NCBI GenBank assembly: GCA_949451605.1
Contig: CASTSB010000002.1
Coordinates: 1 to 46,653 of the forward strand
Direction: 5' to 3'
DNA from: an uncultured Bacilli bacterium
Lineage (GTDB): Bacteria > Bacillota_I > Bacilli_A > RF39 > UBA660
DNA length: 46,653 nt
Shown here piece by piece: positions 10,896 through 20,350 of this stretch. The notes under the pieces are model-generated. The model had not been told where the DNA came from. It did not search any database and saw only the letters and a program-made list of their open reading frames with translations. Position 1 is the stretch's first letter; every line of letters starts with the position of its first letter. A program made the translations under genes and the position numbers.

Positions 10896-11594
10896 CTACT
10901 TTCTATCACGGATAATTTCATAAATCATAATACCTGCTGCAACAGAAGCATTTAAACTATTAGTTTCTCCATACATTGGTATTTTAACAACATAATCACA
11001 AGACTTTTCCACCAATTTTGACATTCCACTTCCTTCATTGCCAATAATTAAAGCAATCTTACCAGAATAATCAACTTCACGATAATCTTCACTATTATTT
11101 AAAGAAGTTCCTACAATCCAAAATCCATTATCTTTTAATTCTTTTATAGTATTATTAATATTAACAACTGAGATAATATTAACATTGTCTAAAGTTCCTA
11201 CACTTGTTTTCATTACTGTTGAATTAATCTGAACTTGCCTATCCTTTGGTAAAATAATGCCATCAACACCAGCTGCCTCACATGTACGAATAATAGCACC
11301 CAAATTATGAGGATCTTCTAAATGATCAAGAATCACAAGAAATTGAGCATTATTATTTAAAATCTCTGATAGCTGTTTATATTTATAATCCGGGATGTTT
11401 AAGATTATACCTTGATGATTACCGTTAGACAAATGATCAAGTTTGCTTTTTTGAAGTGTTTCCACAGGCAATTTACTATTTTCTATTAACGAAATTAGTT
11501 CTTTGTCATCAAAACCATCCTGTAAAATTATTTTATTAACTTTTTTATTTTTTTTCAAAATTTCTTTTGCTACATTTCTTCCATATACTAACAT
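10896..11594 (-). CDS. rlmB: 23S rRNA (guanosine-2'-O-)-methyltransferase RlmB (SpoU family)
   Basis: A 232-aa TrmH/SpoU-class enzyme; E. coli RlmB methylates G2251 in the peptidyl-transferase P-loop. It has the N-terminal substrate-binding domain (MLVYGRNVAKEILK) and the SPOUT knot motifs DHLEDPHNLGAIIRTCEAAG (motif 1), IGNEGSGMSK (motif 2) and IPMYGETNSLNASVAAGI (motif 3). It is tightly packed, with 2 nt to mrnC. Same order as Bacillus yacO. Confident on family and, by synteny, on target. Confidence 0.92.
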   Translation of the reverse strand: MLVYGRNVAKEILKKNKKVNKIILQDGFDDKELISLIENSKLPVETLQKSKLDHLSNGNHQGIILNIPDYKYKQLSEILNNNAQFLVILDHLEDPHNLGAIIRTCEAAGVDGIILPKDRQVQINSTVMKTSVGTLDNVNIISVVNINNTIKELKDNGFWIVGTSLNNSEDYREVDYSGKIALIIGNEGSGMSKLVEKSCDYVVKIPMYGETNSLNASVAAGIMIYEIIRDRK

Positions 11595-11596
11595 TT

Positions 11597-11971
11597 TTAT
11601 TCTCCAATTATAAAATTCATAATTTCTTCAATACGTTCCTTATTATTAGTCATATCTAAATAACCTATTAACCCTTCTAAACCAGTAGAATGTTTATAAG
11701 TGATAACATCACAGCTTTTAGGATGTCCATGGCCTTTATGATTTCTAATACGAGTAAATATTCTTATTTCATCTTCTGTTAAAAAGTTATTTTCAATCAT
11801 TGTCTTAACAAAACTAGCTTGTGCTTTTGCACTAACATATTTAACTGCCTCTTTTTGTAAGTCATTAACATTATTTATACCTTTAAGCACTAGAAAATGC
11901 CTAATATAACTTTCATATACATTATCCCCAATATAAGCCAAAACTAAACTATTAATTTCTTCAACATTCAT
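11597..11971 (-). CDS. mrnC: Mini-ribonuclease III
   Basis: A 124-aa RNase III catalytic domain without a double-stranded RNA-binding domain; in B. subtilis it matures 23S rRNA termini. NSLVLAYIGDNVYESYIR (residues 7-24) carries the catalytic Asp of the family. AKAQASFV and FTRIRNHKGHGHPKS are also typical. It lies between cysS (8 nt) and rlmB (2 nt) in one operon, exactly as in Bacillus. Confidence 0.93.
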   Translation of the reverse strand: MNVEEINSLVLAYIGDNVYESYIRHFLVLKGINNVNDLQKEAVKYVSAKAQASFVKTMIENNFLTEDEIRIFTRIRNHKGHGHPKSCDVITYKHSTGLEGLIGYLDMTNNKERIEEIMNFIIGE

Positions 11972-11979
11972 AAAATTAA

Positions 11980-13386
11980 CTACTCCATTTCATAAGTTGT
12001 ACCTTCACGAGTATCAATAAGTTTAATATTCTTTGCTAATAATTCTTTTCTAATACTATCAGCTTTTTCAAAATCTTTATTTTTCTTAGCTTGATTTCTT
12101 TCTTCAATTTTATTTTCAATATATTGTTTTAAATCATCAGAAATACTAATCTCATTTTCAACATCTTCTTCAAAAAGTCCCAATGATAAAACACTATCAA
12201 AAGATTTTAATATAGCAACTTTTGTCGCATCATTTAACTCTGAATCTTTTAAAACATCATATACTAAAGTAATCATTTGTGACGTATTTAAATCATTTGA
12301 AATAGCTAAAGCAAATAAAGATTTATATTTATGAACTGCTTCTTCATCACTTAAGCCATTTTCAGTTAAAGTTGCTACTTTCTTCTTTAATTTAGAAAGA
12401 GAATTTTTAGCGATATCTAAAGAATCATAACTAAATACTAATGTATTACGATAATGACTATTTAAACAGAAATATCTGTAATCAATAGCACTATATCCTT
12501 TTGATATTAGTAAACTCAAAGTTAGAAATTCACCTTTAGATTTACTCATCTTACCAGATTGATCATTTAAATGGGCTCCATGACACCAATAATTGCACCA
12601 TTTATGGCCTAAGAATGCTTCACTTTGAGCAATTTCATTTGTATGATGTGGAAAAATATTATCAACTCCACCACAATGAATATCAACATATTCTCCTAAT
12701 GTTTCATAAGCTATACCAGAACATTCAATATGCCAACCAGGATATCCAACTCCCCAAGGAGAATCCCATTTCATTATTTGATTATCAAATTTAGAAACGG
12801 TAAACCATAATCCAAAATCAAACGGATTTCTTTTTAAAGAATCTTCTTCTACTGTATCTCTAACAGCAATTAACAAATCTTCAGGATTTTTTCCAGATAA
12901 CTTATAATAATCAGTTGCCTTAGTAACATCAAAATAAACATTTCCACCTGAAATATAGGCATATCCTTCCTCTATCATCTTGCTTATCATTTTAATATAA
13001 GTATCAATATGATCACTTGCTTTTTCTATAACCTTTGGAATTCTAATATTTAGCTTTTCCATATCAGATAAAAATGCTTTAGTGTAAAAATCAGCTATTT
13101 CATATACAGTCTTTCCTTCTCTTTTTGCACCTTTTAACATTTTATCTTCGCCGCTATCAGCATCACTTGTCATATGTCCAACATCTGTAATATTCATAAC
13201 TCGATTTACCTTATAATTCATAAATTCGAGACCTTTTTCTAAAATATCTTCAAAAATATAAGTACGTAAATTTCCAACATGTGCATAATGATAAACAGTA
13301 GGACCACAAGTATACATATTAACTACACCATCTACTTTTGGTACAAACTCATCAATATTTTTTGTTAAAGTATTATATATTTTCAT
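11980..13386 (-). CDS. cysS: Cysteinyl-tRNA synthetase
   Basis: A 468-aa class I synthetase. The N-terminal active site has the zinc-binding CGPTVY and the HIGH-equivalent HVGN (TCGPTVYHYAHVGNLRTY, about residues 27-44). Zinc ligands continue in WHIECSGI and HTNEIAQSEA, and the KMSKS loop is SGKMSKSKGEF. The C-terminal anticodon domain contains the typical IEERNQAKKNKDFEKADSIR helix. The ATG follows GGTGAT. It heads the cysS-mrnC-rlmB-sigH operon from a promoter with a very short leader, so no T-box is present here, unlike metG. Confidence 0.97.
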   Translation of the reverse strand: MKIYNTLTKNIDEFVPKVDGVVNMYTCGPTVYHYAHVGNLRTYIFEDILEKGLEFMNYKVNRVMNITDVGHMTSDADSGEDKMLKGAKREGKTVYEIADFYTKAFLSDMEKLNIRIPKVIEKASDHIDTYIKMISKMIEEGYAYISGGNVYFDVTKATDYYKLSGKNPEDLLIAVRDTVEEDSLKRNPFDFGLWFTVSKFDNQIMKWDSPWGVGYPGWHIECSGIAYETLGEYVDIHCGGVDNIFPHHTNEIAQSEAFLGHKWCNYWCHGAHLNDQSGKMSKSKGEFLTLSLLISKGYSAIDYRYFCLNSHYRNTLVFSYDSLDIAKNSLSKLKKKVATLTENGLSDEEAVHKYKSLFALAISNDLNTSQMITLVYDVLKDSELNDATKVAILKSFDSVLSLGLFEEDVENEISISDDLKQYIENKIEERNQAKKNKDFEKADSIRKELLAKNIKLIDTREGTTYEME

Positions 13387-13402
13387 ATTATCACCCGTCC
13401 AA

Positions 13403-13431
13403 AGTATATCATCAAAAGAAAAAAATGTAAA
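13403..13431 (-). promoter_or_regulatory. cysS operon promoter
   Basis: Minus-strand -35 TTTACA (13431-13426), 17-nt spacer, -10 TATACT (13408-13403). The predicted start leaves a leader of only about 10-12 nt. Confidence 0.65.
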
Positions 13432-13437
13432 ACAAAC

Positions 13438-13460
13438 AAAAAAAGAAGTGATTAATCACT
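13438..13460 (-). terminator. Terminator of the YfcC-type transporter gene
   Basis: Minus strand palindrome AGTGA-TTAA-TCACT (13460-13447), followed by CTTTTTTTG. Confidence 0.7.
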
Positions 13461-13484
13461 CCTCTTAATTATATTTGTTATTTA

Positions 13485-15104
13485 TTAAATTAATACTAAA
13501 ATAGTAAAAATAATTAATAAGATAACTAAAAGTTCAACTAGTAATTTCCAGATTGATTTTAACCATTCTTTATATGAAACTCCTAAATAAGATAATGTAG
13601 ACATTAACACTACACTAGTAGGAGCTAGTAACATTACAAAACCATACATTGATTGGAAAACAATCTCAACAATAGGATATACTTTTGCATTTGTAACTAC
13701 ACTAGTTAAATATGGAACTACTGATTGGAAAGCATATGTTGGATCTGCATTAAATAATCCAGCTAACATTGCAACAACACTTGAAGTAAATATATTAAAT
13801 TCTTTAGTTATTGTTAAAATCCATTTATAAATTGTTAATTGGAAAGGATGATATGTTGTAATTACTAATACTGTATAAATAAATAAAGTAACTACAGCAG
13901 GAGCTAAAGCTTTTTTAGCACCAGCTACAAAACCATCTAAAACATCTTGGAATTTTAACTTGTAAATTAATGATAATAACAATACTAATATTGCCATAAC
14001 TAGTACTATATCATTAATCATCCATTCACCAAATGCATTAATATTTCCTAGTAATTTAGCAAATAATTCAAATCCAAATAACTTAAATCCATAAACAGCT
14101 TCTTTTGCATCAGTCATAATATTTAAACCAAAAGCAGTATTCCATGGAATAAATGCTAAAACTAATATTACAAATAATATTACTAAAGCAACCATAACTG
14201 GCCATGACTTTAATAAACTATTAGTAGCTGTAGGAACTAAATTATCATCTTCATTTAATGATTCTTTAACTATAATAACATCACTATCTTTTACAGCAGC
14301 TTTATTATTATTTTTTGATTTAGTTGTTTTCTTACTTGTAGTCTTTGATGTAGTTTTAGATGAGCTTTTCTTAGATTTTGTATTTGTTTTTGTACTCTTC
14401 TTTTCTACAGGTTTTTCTACAACTTCAACTTCTTTTTCAATTAAAGTTGCAACTTCATCATTTTTACTTTCTTTTTTAGTTACTTTCTTAATTGTATTGT
14501 TTTTCTTAACATATAATGCTGTATTAAATATTAATAAAACAAGTCCTACTACTAAGATAATTACTTTAACTAAAATGTTATCAGCTAAGTCTAAAGATAA
14601 ATATTGTGTAAGGATACTAACATTACCATATCCATAAGTAGTACCTACAACACCTACCATTGTAGAACCAACAACAGTTAAAGCTGCAACAATTTTATCA
14701 TATCCCATTAATAATATTAATGAAACAATGAAAGGGAAAAATAACATTAATCCTATTTGTAAACCACAAATAGAAGTAATTACTGCTAACAAAATCATAA
14801 TAATAGAAATTGTTAACATCCCTCTTTTACTACCTTTTTTTGCAATCGCATCTAATAAATTACGATATGCAGGAATCTTATATAAAATTCCATAGAATCC
14901 ACCAACAACTATTATGAATAATGAAATATTTCCAAAATAAGATAATGATGTTAATGGATAATTAAATAAATCAAATAGTCCCATTTGAACGCGTCCTTGA
15001 TCTGCAAACTCACTATTGAAAACAGCTGATGGTATAATCCAAGTAAGTAGCATACATAACAATATAGTTACTAGAACGACTTTAATTGCATTATGTTTCT
15101 TCAT
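13485..15104 (-). CDS. YfcC-family membrane transporter (C4-dicarboxylate anaerobic carrier type) with Lys-rich insert
   Basis: A 539-aa polytopic protein of the YfcC/DcuC-like superfamily, related to carriers of dicarboxylates, basic amino acids or peptides; the substrate is unknown. The family start is seen in LLTWIIPSAVF (about residues 20-30) and ISLFIIVVGGFYGIL, with about 11-12 hydrophobic segments. Between two membrane halves (about residues 200-285) lies a hydrophilic insert with a Glu/Val part and a Lys/Ser/Thr run (KKSSSKTTSKTTSKKTTK), which the family normally lacks. It is monocistronic with its own promoter, a possible catabolite operator and a terminator. It interrupts the conserved lysS-cysS order, suggesting an insertion. 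Confidence 0.78.
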   Translation of the reverse strand: MKKHNAIKVVLVTILLCMLLTWIIPSAVFNSEFADQGRVQMGLFDLFNYPLTSLSYFGNISLFIIVVGGFYGILYKIPAYRNLLDAIAKKGSKRGMLTISIIMILLAVITSICGLQIGLMLFFPFIVSLILLMGYDKIVAALTVVGSTMVGVVGTTYGYGNVSILTQYLSLDLADNILVKVIILVVGLVLLIFNTALYVKKNNTIKKVTKKESKNDEVATLIEKEVEVVEKPVEKKSTKTNTKSKKSSSKTTSKTTSKKTTKSKNNNKAAVKDSDVIIVKESLNEDDNLVPTATNSLLKSWPVMVALVILFVILVLAFIPWNTAFGLNIMTDAKEAVYGFKLFGFELFAKLLGNINAFGEWMINDIVLVMAILVLLLSLIYKLKFQDVLDGFVAGAKKALAPAVVTLFIYTVLVITTYHPFQLTIYKWILTITKEFNIFTSSVVAMLAGLFNADPTYAFQSVVPYLTSVVTNAKVYPIVEIVFQSMYGFVMLLAPTSVVLMSTLSYLGVSYKEWLKSIWKLLVELLVILLIIFTILVLI

Positions 15105-15122
15105 AATTAACCTCCCACTATC

Positions 15123-15151
15123 ATTATAACTATTCCATCTTTATTTTACAA
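15123..15151 (-). promoter_or_regulatory. Promoter of the YfcC-type gene
   Basis: Minus-strand -35 TTGTAA (15151-15146), 17-nt spacer, consensus -10 TATAAT (15128-15123); GGGAGG ribosome site follows. Confidence 0.7.
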
Positions 15152-15160
15152 GCGTTTGCG
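15147..15160. promoter_or_regulatory. Possible cre (CcpA) operator
   Basis: Plus-strand tacaagcgtttgcg resembles the cre consensus TGNAANCGNNNNCA with mismatches only near the ends. It overlaps the -35 box of the transporter promoter, where binding would repress. Tentative. Confidence 0.35.
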
Positions 15161-15184
15161 TATGTTTTAGATGAAATTTTAGTG

Positions 15185-15209
15185 AAAAAAAAGATTCTAT
15201 TCAGAATCT
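15185..15209 (-). terminator. lysS terminator containing the stop codon
   Basis: Minus strand AGATTC-TGAATA-GAATCT then T8. The lysS stop TAG spans the end of the loop and the first base of the 3' arm. Confidence 0.8.
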
Positions 15210-16678
15210 TTTTTATCTTCATTTAATGGTCTCATAAGAGGGAATAAAATAACATCCTTAATATTTGCAGAATTTGTTAACAATTGAACAACTCTATCAA
15301 TTCCCATTCCCCATCCACTAATTGGAGGCATTCCACATTCCATAGCAGAAATATAATCAGAATCCATAGGCATAGCTTCTTCATCACCATTTGCTTTTAA
15401 ATTTGCTTGATCTATTAATCTTCTTTCCTGCTCTTGAGGATCTACTAACTCAGAATATGCATTAATTATTTCTGCCCCATTTATTACTAATTGGAAACGA
15501 TCAGTAATTTCAGGATTATCATCATTTGATCTTGCAAGTGGACTTAAACTAACAGGATGTTCAGTTAAGAAAATAGGATTCACAATATGTACTCTTGCAA
15601 TTTTCTTATATAATTGATCAACCAAATTTCCATATCCTAAACTTTCTAATGGTACATCACAATCAATTTCTATTTTATTTTCCTTAATTTTATTCAATAA
15701 TTTCTCTTTTGTATTATAAACATGTAAATCAATATCACTATATCTTAATAATAAATCTCTAAAACTTACACTTTCCCATTCTCCACTTAAGTCAACTTCT
15801 TTATCATCAATAGTTATTTGTAGTGTACCAAATAATTTATAAATAATTGTTTGAAGCATTTCTCTTAAAAATACCATATTATCTTTATAATTATAATAAG
15901 CACAATAACCTTCAATCATAGTAAAGTCTTGTAAGTGAGTTGCATCAATTCCTTCATTTCTAAAACATCTTGCAATCTCAAACACTCTATTAAACCCACC
16001 TACTACAGCTCTTTTTAAATAAGTTTCTGGTGCTATTCTTAGATACAAATCTATATCTAAAGCATTATGATGAGTAATAAATGGCTTAGCAGTAGCACCA
16101 CTTGCCTTATTATTTAATATTGGAGTTTCAATTTCAATATAACCTTTTTCATCTAAATAATTTCTAATTTCTCTAATAAATTTACTTCTAAATAAGAACT
16201 TTTTCTTACTATCATCATTCATTATTAAATCAAGATATCTTTCACGATAAATCTTTTCTACATCTTCAACTCCATGGAACTTTTCAGGAAGAGGCTTTAG
16301 TGCTTTACCTAAAAAAGTAATAGAGTTAGCACGAATAGTTTTTTCACCAGTATGAGTTGTAAAAATCTCTCCTTCAACTCCAATAAAATCACCTAAGTCA
16401 TAATTTGATTTAAATTCTTGATAGTTTTCTTCACCAATCATATCAACTTTAATAGAAACTTGAATTTTACCTTGAATATCACCAATTGTAATAAAACTCA
16501 TTTTTCCCATTTTACGCATTAGAACAATTCTACCAGCAACTTTAACTCCAGTTACTCCATCTTCTAATACACAAGCATCACATATATCATAATTTATTTC
16601 GTATTTTTCAGGATAAGGTTGTTTAATATTATTTAACTTTTCCCTTCTTACAATTTCTTGTTCACTAAATTCTCTCAT
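15197..16678 (-). CDS. lysS: Lysyl-tRNA synthetase, class II
   Basis: Charges tRNA-Lys; 493 aa, usual length. The N-terminal OB-fold anticodon domain (about residues 45-140; VAGRIVLMRKMGKMSFITI) precedes the class II core. Motif 2 lies around FNRVFEIARCFRNEGIDATH and motif 3 is GWGMGIDRVVQLLTN near the C-terminus. The ATG follows AGGAGG. It is the last gene of the dusB-RDD-lysS operon, and its terminator overlaps its own stop codon. Confidence 0.97.
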   Translation of the reverse strand: MREFSEQEIVRREKLNNIKQPYPEKYEINYDICDACVLEDGVTGVKVAGRIVLMRKMGKMSFITIGDIQGKIQVSIKVDMIGEENYQEFKSNYDLGDFIGVEGEIFTTHTGEKTIRANSITFLGKALKPLPEKFHGVEDVEKIYRERYLDLIMNDDSKKKFLFRSKFIREIRNYLDEKGYIEIETPILNNKASGATAKPFITHHNALDIDLYLRIAPETYLKRAVVGGFNRVFEIARCFRNEGIDATHLQDFTMIEGYCAYYNYKDNMVFLREMLQTIIYKLFGTLQITIDDKEVDLSGEWESVSFRDLLLRYSDIDLHVYNTKEKLLNKIKENKIEIDCDVPLESLGYGNLVDQLYKKIARVHIVNPIFLTEHPVSLSPLARSNDDNPEITDRFQLVINGAEIINAYSELVDPQEQERRLIDQANLKANGDEEAMPMDSDYISAMECGMPPISGWGMGIDRVVQLLTNSANIKDVILFPLMRPLNEDKKDSE

Positions 16679-16692
16679 AATTTTTCCTCCTC

Positions 16693-17295
16693 TTAAATAT
16701 TAACTACACTAGTTTTAGCAATTATATCATGTATTCCTTTTTTGTTTTTGGAATACAAAATCATTAAAGCAGAAACTATTATTATTAAATTTTGAATGCC
16801 TTCAAGAGCAAATTTTATACTCATATAATCTACAGAATTATTTATAAATGATACTAAAGCAACTCTAACTATTTGATAAAATATAGAATTAATTATTACA
16901 CTTCTAATTACCAAAGTATTTATGGATAAAGTATCCTCTTCACTTATAACTTTTATTTTCATTATTTTCTTACCAATAGTTTGTCCAGATTTATAAAATT
17001 GATATAGGACAAAATAAACTATACTTACAAAAATAGTTATTAAAATAACAACTCCTTCTTGTCTATCCAGTTGATAACTTAAAGAAGAAAATTCATCTAA
17101 ATAAGCTTTTGTATCAATTTCTTGTGCTAAATATTTAGTCGCAATATTTTTAGAATCTTCATTAAGATTATTTATAGAATCTTGATCTATAAATGGTAAA
17201 GATATTAAAGATACAATGAACGAGATAAGAATAATATCTATTAAATATGCTACTAATCTTTGTGTAAAACTTGCCTTTTTACTTTTATCTGCCAT
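16693..17295 (-). CDS. RDD-family membrane protein
   Basis: About 200 aa, start ATG at 17295, 6 nt after AAGGAGG; it overlaps the end of dusB by 11 nt. The RDD signature appears as FTQRLVAYLIDIILIS at the N-terminus (Arg and Asp of the first helix). A second conserved part is YKSGQTIGKKIMKIKVI, and the end is KNKKGIHDIIAKTSVV. Four hydrophobic segments are visible. Members are of poorly known function; some have been linked to ion or solute exchange. Its place between dusB and lysS is not found in B. subtilis. Confidence 0.8.
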   Translation of the reverse strand: MADKSKKASFTQRLVAYLIDIILISFIVSLISLPFIDQDSINNLNEDSKNIATKYLAQEIDTKAYLDEFSSLSYQLDRQEGVVILITIFVSIVYFVLYQFYKSGQTIGKKIMKIKVISEEDTLSINTLVIRSVIINSIFYQIVRVALVSFINNSVDYMSIKFALEGIQNLIIIVSALMILYSKNKKGIHDIIAKTSVVNI

Positions 17296-18265
17296 CAATT
17301 TCCTCCTTAAAACTACTTAATATATTTATTATATCATAAGTAGAAGTACATTGAAAAATTTTGTTTTTAATATTATTGGCTCCTTCTATACCTTTCAAAT
17401 ACCAACCAATATGATTTCTTATTTCTAGGCAAGAAGTTTTTTCATCTTTTATTTCCAATAAATAAGAAAGATGCTTAATGCACATATCTATTTTATCATT
17501 CGCAGTAATTTTCTTTATTTCTTTTCCGGCCAAAAAGTTAACTGTATTATTAATAAGCCAAGGATTACCAAGAACACCCCTTCCTATCATTACAGCATCA
17601 CATGAAGTTTCTTCTAGCATTCTTTTAGCATCTTCTGGTGTTTTTATATCTCCATTTCCAATAACTGGAATTTTAACGTTATCTTTTACTTGTTTTATAA
17701 TACTCCAATCTGCATGTCCAGAATAACCTTGACTACGAGTTCTAGGATGAACACAAATTGCACTAGCACCAGCTTTTTCTATAATTTTAGCCACTTCTAC
17801 TGCATTAATATGATTACTATCCCATCCACTTCTAATTTTAACAGTTACAGGAATAGGAACAGATTTAACCACTGCACTAACAATATCAAATATTTTATCA
17901 GGTGATTTAAGAAGTGCCGAACCTGCCTGGGCTCTAACAGCTACTTTTGGAACAGGACACCCCATATTAATATCTATTATATCTGGATGCATATTTTCGT
18001 ATATGTATTTAGCGGCAACAACAAAAGACTCTTTATCACTTCCAAAAATTTGTTGAACAATCGGACGTTCATTTTCAGTCATATACAACATATCAATTGT
18101 TTTTTGATTGTTATATGAAATAGCCTTATCACTAACCATCTCAGCATAAATAAGACCACATCCCATTTCTTTACAAATTCTCCTATAAGCAGAATTACAA
18201 ATACCAGCCATAGGAGCAAGTACTACTTGGTTAGCAATTTCTACATTTCCTATTTTCCACTTCAT
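17285..18265 (-). CDS. dusB: tRNA-dihydrouridine synthase (DusB type)
   Basis: A flavoenzyme reducing uridines in tRNA (in Bacillus also reported to act on rRNA). It is 326 aa, starting at the ATG at 18265, which follows AGGGTG by 6 nt; an upstream in-frame GTG lies inside that site. FMN/TIM-barrel motifs: APMAGICNSAYRRICKEMG, the catalytic Cys in INMGCPVPKV (about residues 94-103), TVKIRSGWD, CVHPRTRSQGYSG and IGNGDI. The Bacillus homologue sits next to lysS likewise. It heads the dusB-RDD-lysS operon. Confidence 0.94.
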   Translation of the reverse strand: MKWKIGNVEIANQVVLAPMAGICNSAYRRICKEMGCGLIYAEMVSDKAISYNNQKTIDMLYMTENERPIVQQIFGSDKESFVVAAKYIYENMHPDIIDINMGCPVPKVAVRAQAGSALLKSPDKIFDIVSAVVKSVPIPVTVKIRSGWDSNHINAVEVAKIIEKAGASAICVHPRTRSQGYSGHADWSIIKQVKDNVKIPVIGNGDIKTPEDAKRMLEETSCDAVMIGRGVLGNPWLINNTVNFLAGKEIKKITANDKIDMCIKHLSYLLEIKDEKTSCLEIRNHIGWYLKGIEGANNIKNKIFQCTSTYDIINILSSFKEEIDGR

Positions 18266-18325
18266 AAATATCACCCTTTATATTCAATAGACTTCAAAAG
18301 AAGATACTTAAATCTCCTTGTTTGT

Positions 18326-18353
18326 ATTATATATTGTTTTTATATTTTTGCAA
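18326..18353 (-). promoter_or_regulatory. dusB operon promoter
   Basis: Minus-strand -35 TTGCAA (18353-18348), 16-nt spacer, consensus -10 TATAAT (18331-18326), just after the ftsH terminator. Confidence 0.6.
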
Positions 18354-18389
18354 GAAAAAAAAGGAATTAAACTATTTATTCAATTCCTT
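18354..18389 (-). terminator. ftsH terminator containing the stop codon
   Basis: Minus strand AAGGAATT (18389-18382), loop holding the TAG stop, AATTCCTT (18368-18361), then T7. Confidence 0.75.
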
Positions 18390-20339
18390 AATTATTTCGC
18401 TTTTATTCATTTTAGAAGCATTCTTAATATTTTTATCCTTAGCAATAGAACGTAATTTTGTAAGTGACATAGCTTCATAATTGTCATCTTCTTCTGGCAT
18501 TTTTCCATTTTCTACTAAATAATCAATTTGCTCTTTTGTTAAAGTCTCATATTCTAATAAAGTCTCCGCAATAAGCTTTAACAAGTCTTTATTTTTCTTA
18601 ATAATTTCAGTAGCATTTTTATGACACTCATTTATTATTCTTCTCATTTCCATATCAATTTCATTTGCTACTTCATTAGAGAAATGTTGTGATTTATTAT
18701 AATCTCTTCCTAGGAAAACACTACCTTCTTGTTGTTCAAATTGTAAAGGACCAAGATTACTCATACCATATTCAGTTACCATACTTCTTGCAATCTTAGT
18801 AGCCTTTTCAAAGTCATTATGAGCTCCTGTTGTAATTTCTCCAAAAGTAATTTCCTCTGCAGTTCTACCACCTAACAATCCAGTAATTTCTTCTAATAAA
18901 TCAGTTTTAGTAGAACACATCTTCTCTTCTGTTGGTACCATCATATTATATCCACCAGCAGAACCTCTTGGAATGATTGTAACTTTTTGAACATCACTTG
19001 CATTTTTAAGCTTTAATCCAATAACTGCATGTCCAGCTTCATGATAAGCTACAAGTTTTCGATCATTTTCACTATACTTATGAGAGACTTTAGCAGGACC
19101 CATTAATACACGATCAGTTGCCTCATCTATTTCACTCATTGTAATTACTTCTTTATTTCTTCTAACAGCAAGAAGAGCAGCTTCATTTAAAAGATTTTCA
19201 AGATCAGCTCCACTAAATCCTGGTGTTCTTTTTGCAAGATTAGCAAGTGTAATACCATCCGCTAACTTTTTATTTCTAGCATGTACACCTAATATTTCTT
19301 CTCTTCCTTTTACATCAGGTAAATTAACAGTAACTTGTCTATCAAATCTTCCTGGTCTTAAAAGAGCAGGATCTAAAACATCAGGTCTATTAGTAGCCGC
19401 AATAATTATAATTCCTTCATTAGCACCAAAACCATCCATTTCAGTAAGTAATTGATTTAATGTTTGTTCACGTTCATCGTGTCCTCCACCTAAACCAGTA
19501 CCTCTTTGACGTCCTACTGCATCAATTTCATCAATAAATATTAAACAAGGAGCATTTCTCTTTGCTTGTTGGAACATATCTCTAACTCTACTTGCTCCAA
19601 CTCCTACAAATAATTCAACAAAGTCAGAACCACTTATAAAGTAAAATGGAACATCTGCTTCTCCTGCAACTGCTTTAGCAAGTAAAGTTTTTCCTGTTCC
19701 TGGCGGACCAAACAATAATACTCCTTTAGGAATTCTCGCACCCAATTTTTGGAATTTCTTAGGATTTTTTAAGAAATCAATTAATTCTTTTAATTCTTCT
19801 TTTTCTTCTTTTAAACCAGCGACATTATCAAATGTTACTTTATTAGTATCAGCATTTAACTTAGCTCTACTTTTTCCAAAGTCCATTGAACTTTTATTAC
19901 CAGCCATTTGTCGACTAAACAATAAAAATGCTAAAACTACTAATATTAATAAAGGCAATACATTAGCAATAATTATTATAAAAGCAGATGAACCTGGATC
20001 TTCTTTAACAACTAATTTAAATTCGTAAGCATCACTAGCTTCTATTAATTTTTTCATTACATTTTCACTTAATGGTAATTTAACAAAGAACTTTTCACCA
20101 TCTTTATATCCTTGTAAAACACCTTTCACTTCATAAGTGTAAGCACTTGATTTTGTAGTTACTTGTAATTCAGTAACTTTATTATCTTTTAACTTATCCA
20201 TAAATTCATCATAAGTTAAAACATTTACTTTTTTATTTAAGACATTAACAAAATAGAAAACACCAACAATTATTAATAATATAAATAAGTACGGTAATAA
20301 ATCTTTTTTATTATTTCTTTTATCAGTATTATTTATCAC
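18372..20339 (-). CDS. ftsH: ATP-dependent zinc metalloprotease FtsH with C-terminal Rho-N/SAP-like motif
   Basis: Membrane-bound AAA+ protease for quality control, 655 aa. Membrane segments lie at about 15-32 and 122-141, flanking the small extracytoplasmic domain. Walker A is GPPGTGKT (about 210), Walker B is [10 protein letters not shown] and the SRH region is [18 protein letters not shown]. The protease site HEAGH, with [12 protein letters not shown], is near 430. The last 30 residues are unusual: [13 protein letters not shown] followed by [12 protein letters not shown] matches the Rho N-terminal/SAP-type helix-extended-loop-helix, not a usual FtsH tail. It follows tilS by 11 nt, as in many Bacilli. 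Confidence 0.96.
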   Translation of the reverse strand: MINNTDKRNNKKDLLPYLFILLIIVGVFYFVNVLNKKVNVLTYDEFMDKLKDNKVTELQVTTKSSAYTYEVKGVLQGYKDGEKFFVKLPLSENVMKKLIEASDAYEFKLVVKEDPGSSAFIIIIANVLPLLILVVLAFLLFSRQMAGNKSSMDFGKSRAKLNADTNKVTFDNVAGLKEEKEELKELIDFLKNPKKFQKLGARIPKGVLLFGPPGTGKTLLAKAVAGEADVPFYFISGSDFVELFVGVGASRVRDMFQQAKRNAPCLIFIDEIDAVGRQRGTGLGGGHDEREQTLNQLLTEMDGFGANEGIIIIAATNRPDVLDPALLRPGRFDRQVTVNLPDVKGREEILGVHARNKKLADGITLANLAKRTPGFSGADLENLLNEAALLAVRRNKEVITMSEIDEATDRVLMGPAKVSHKYSENDRKLVAYHEAGHAVIGLKLKNASDVQKVTIIPRGSAGGYNMMVPTEEKMCSTKTDLLEEITGLLGGRTAEEITFGEITTGAHNDFEKATKIARSMVTEYGMSNLGPLQFEQQEGSVFLGRDYNKSQHFSNEVANEIDMEMRRIINECHKNATEIIKKNKDLLKLIAETLLEYETLTKEQIDYLVENGKMPEEDDNYEAMSLTKLRSIAKDKNIKNASKMNKSEIIKELNK

Positions 20340-20350
20340 TTTTTCTCCTC

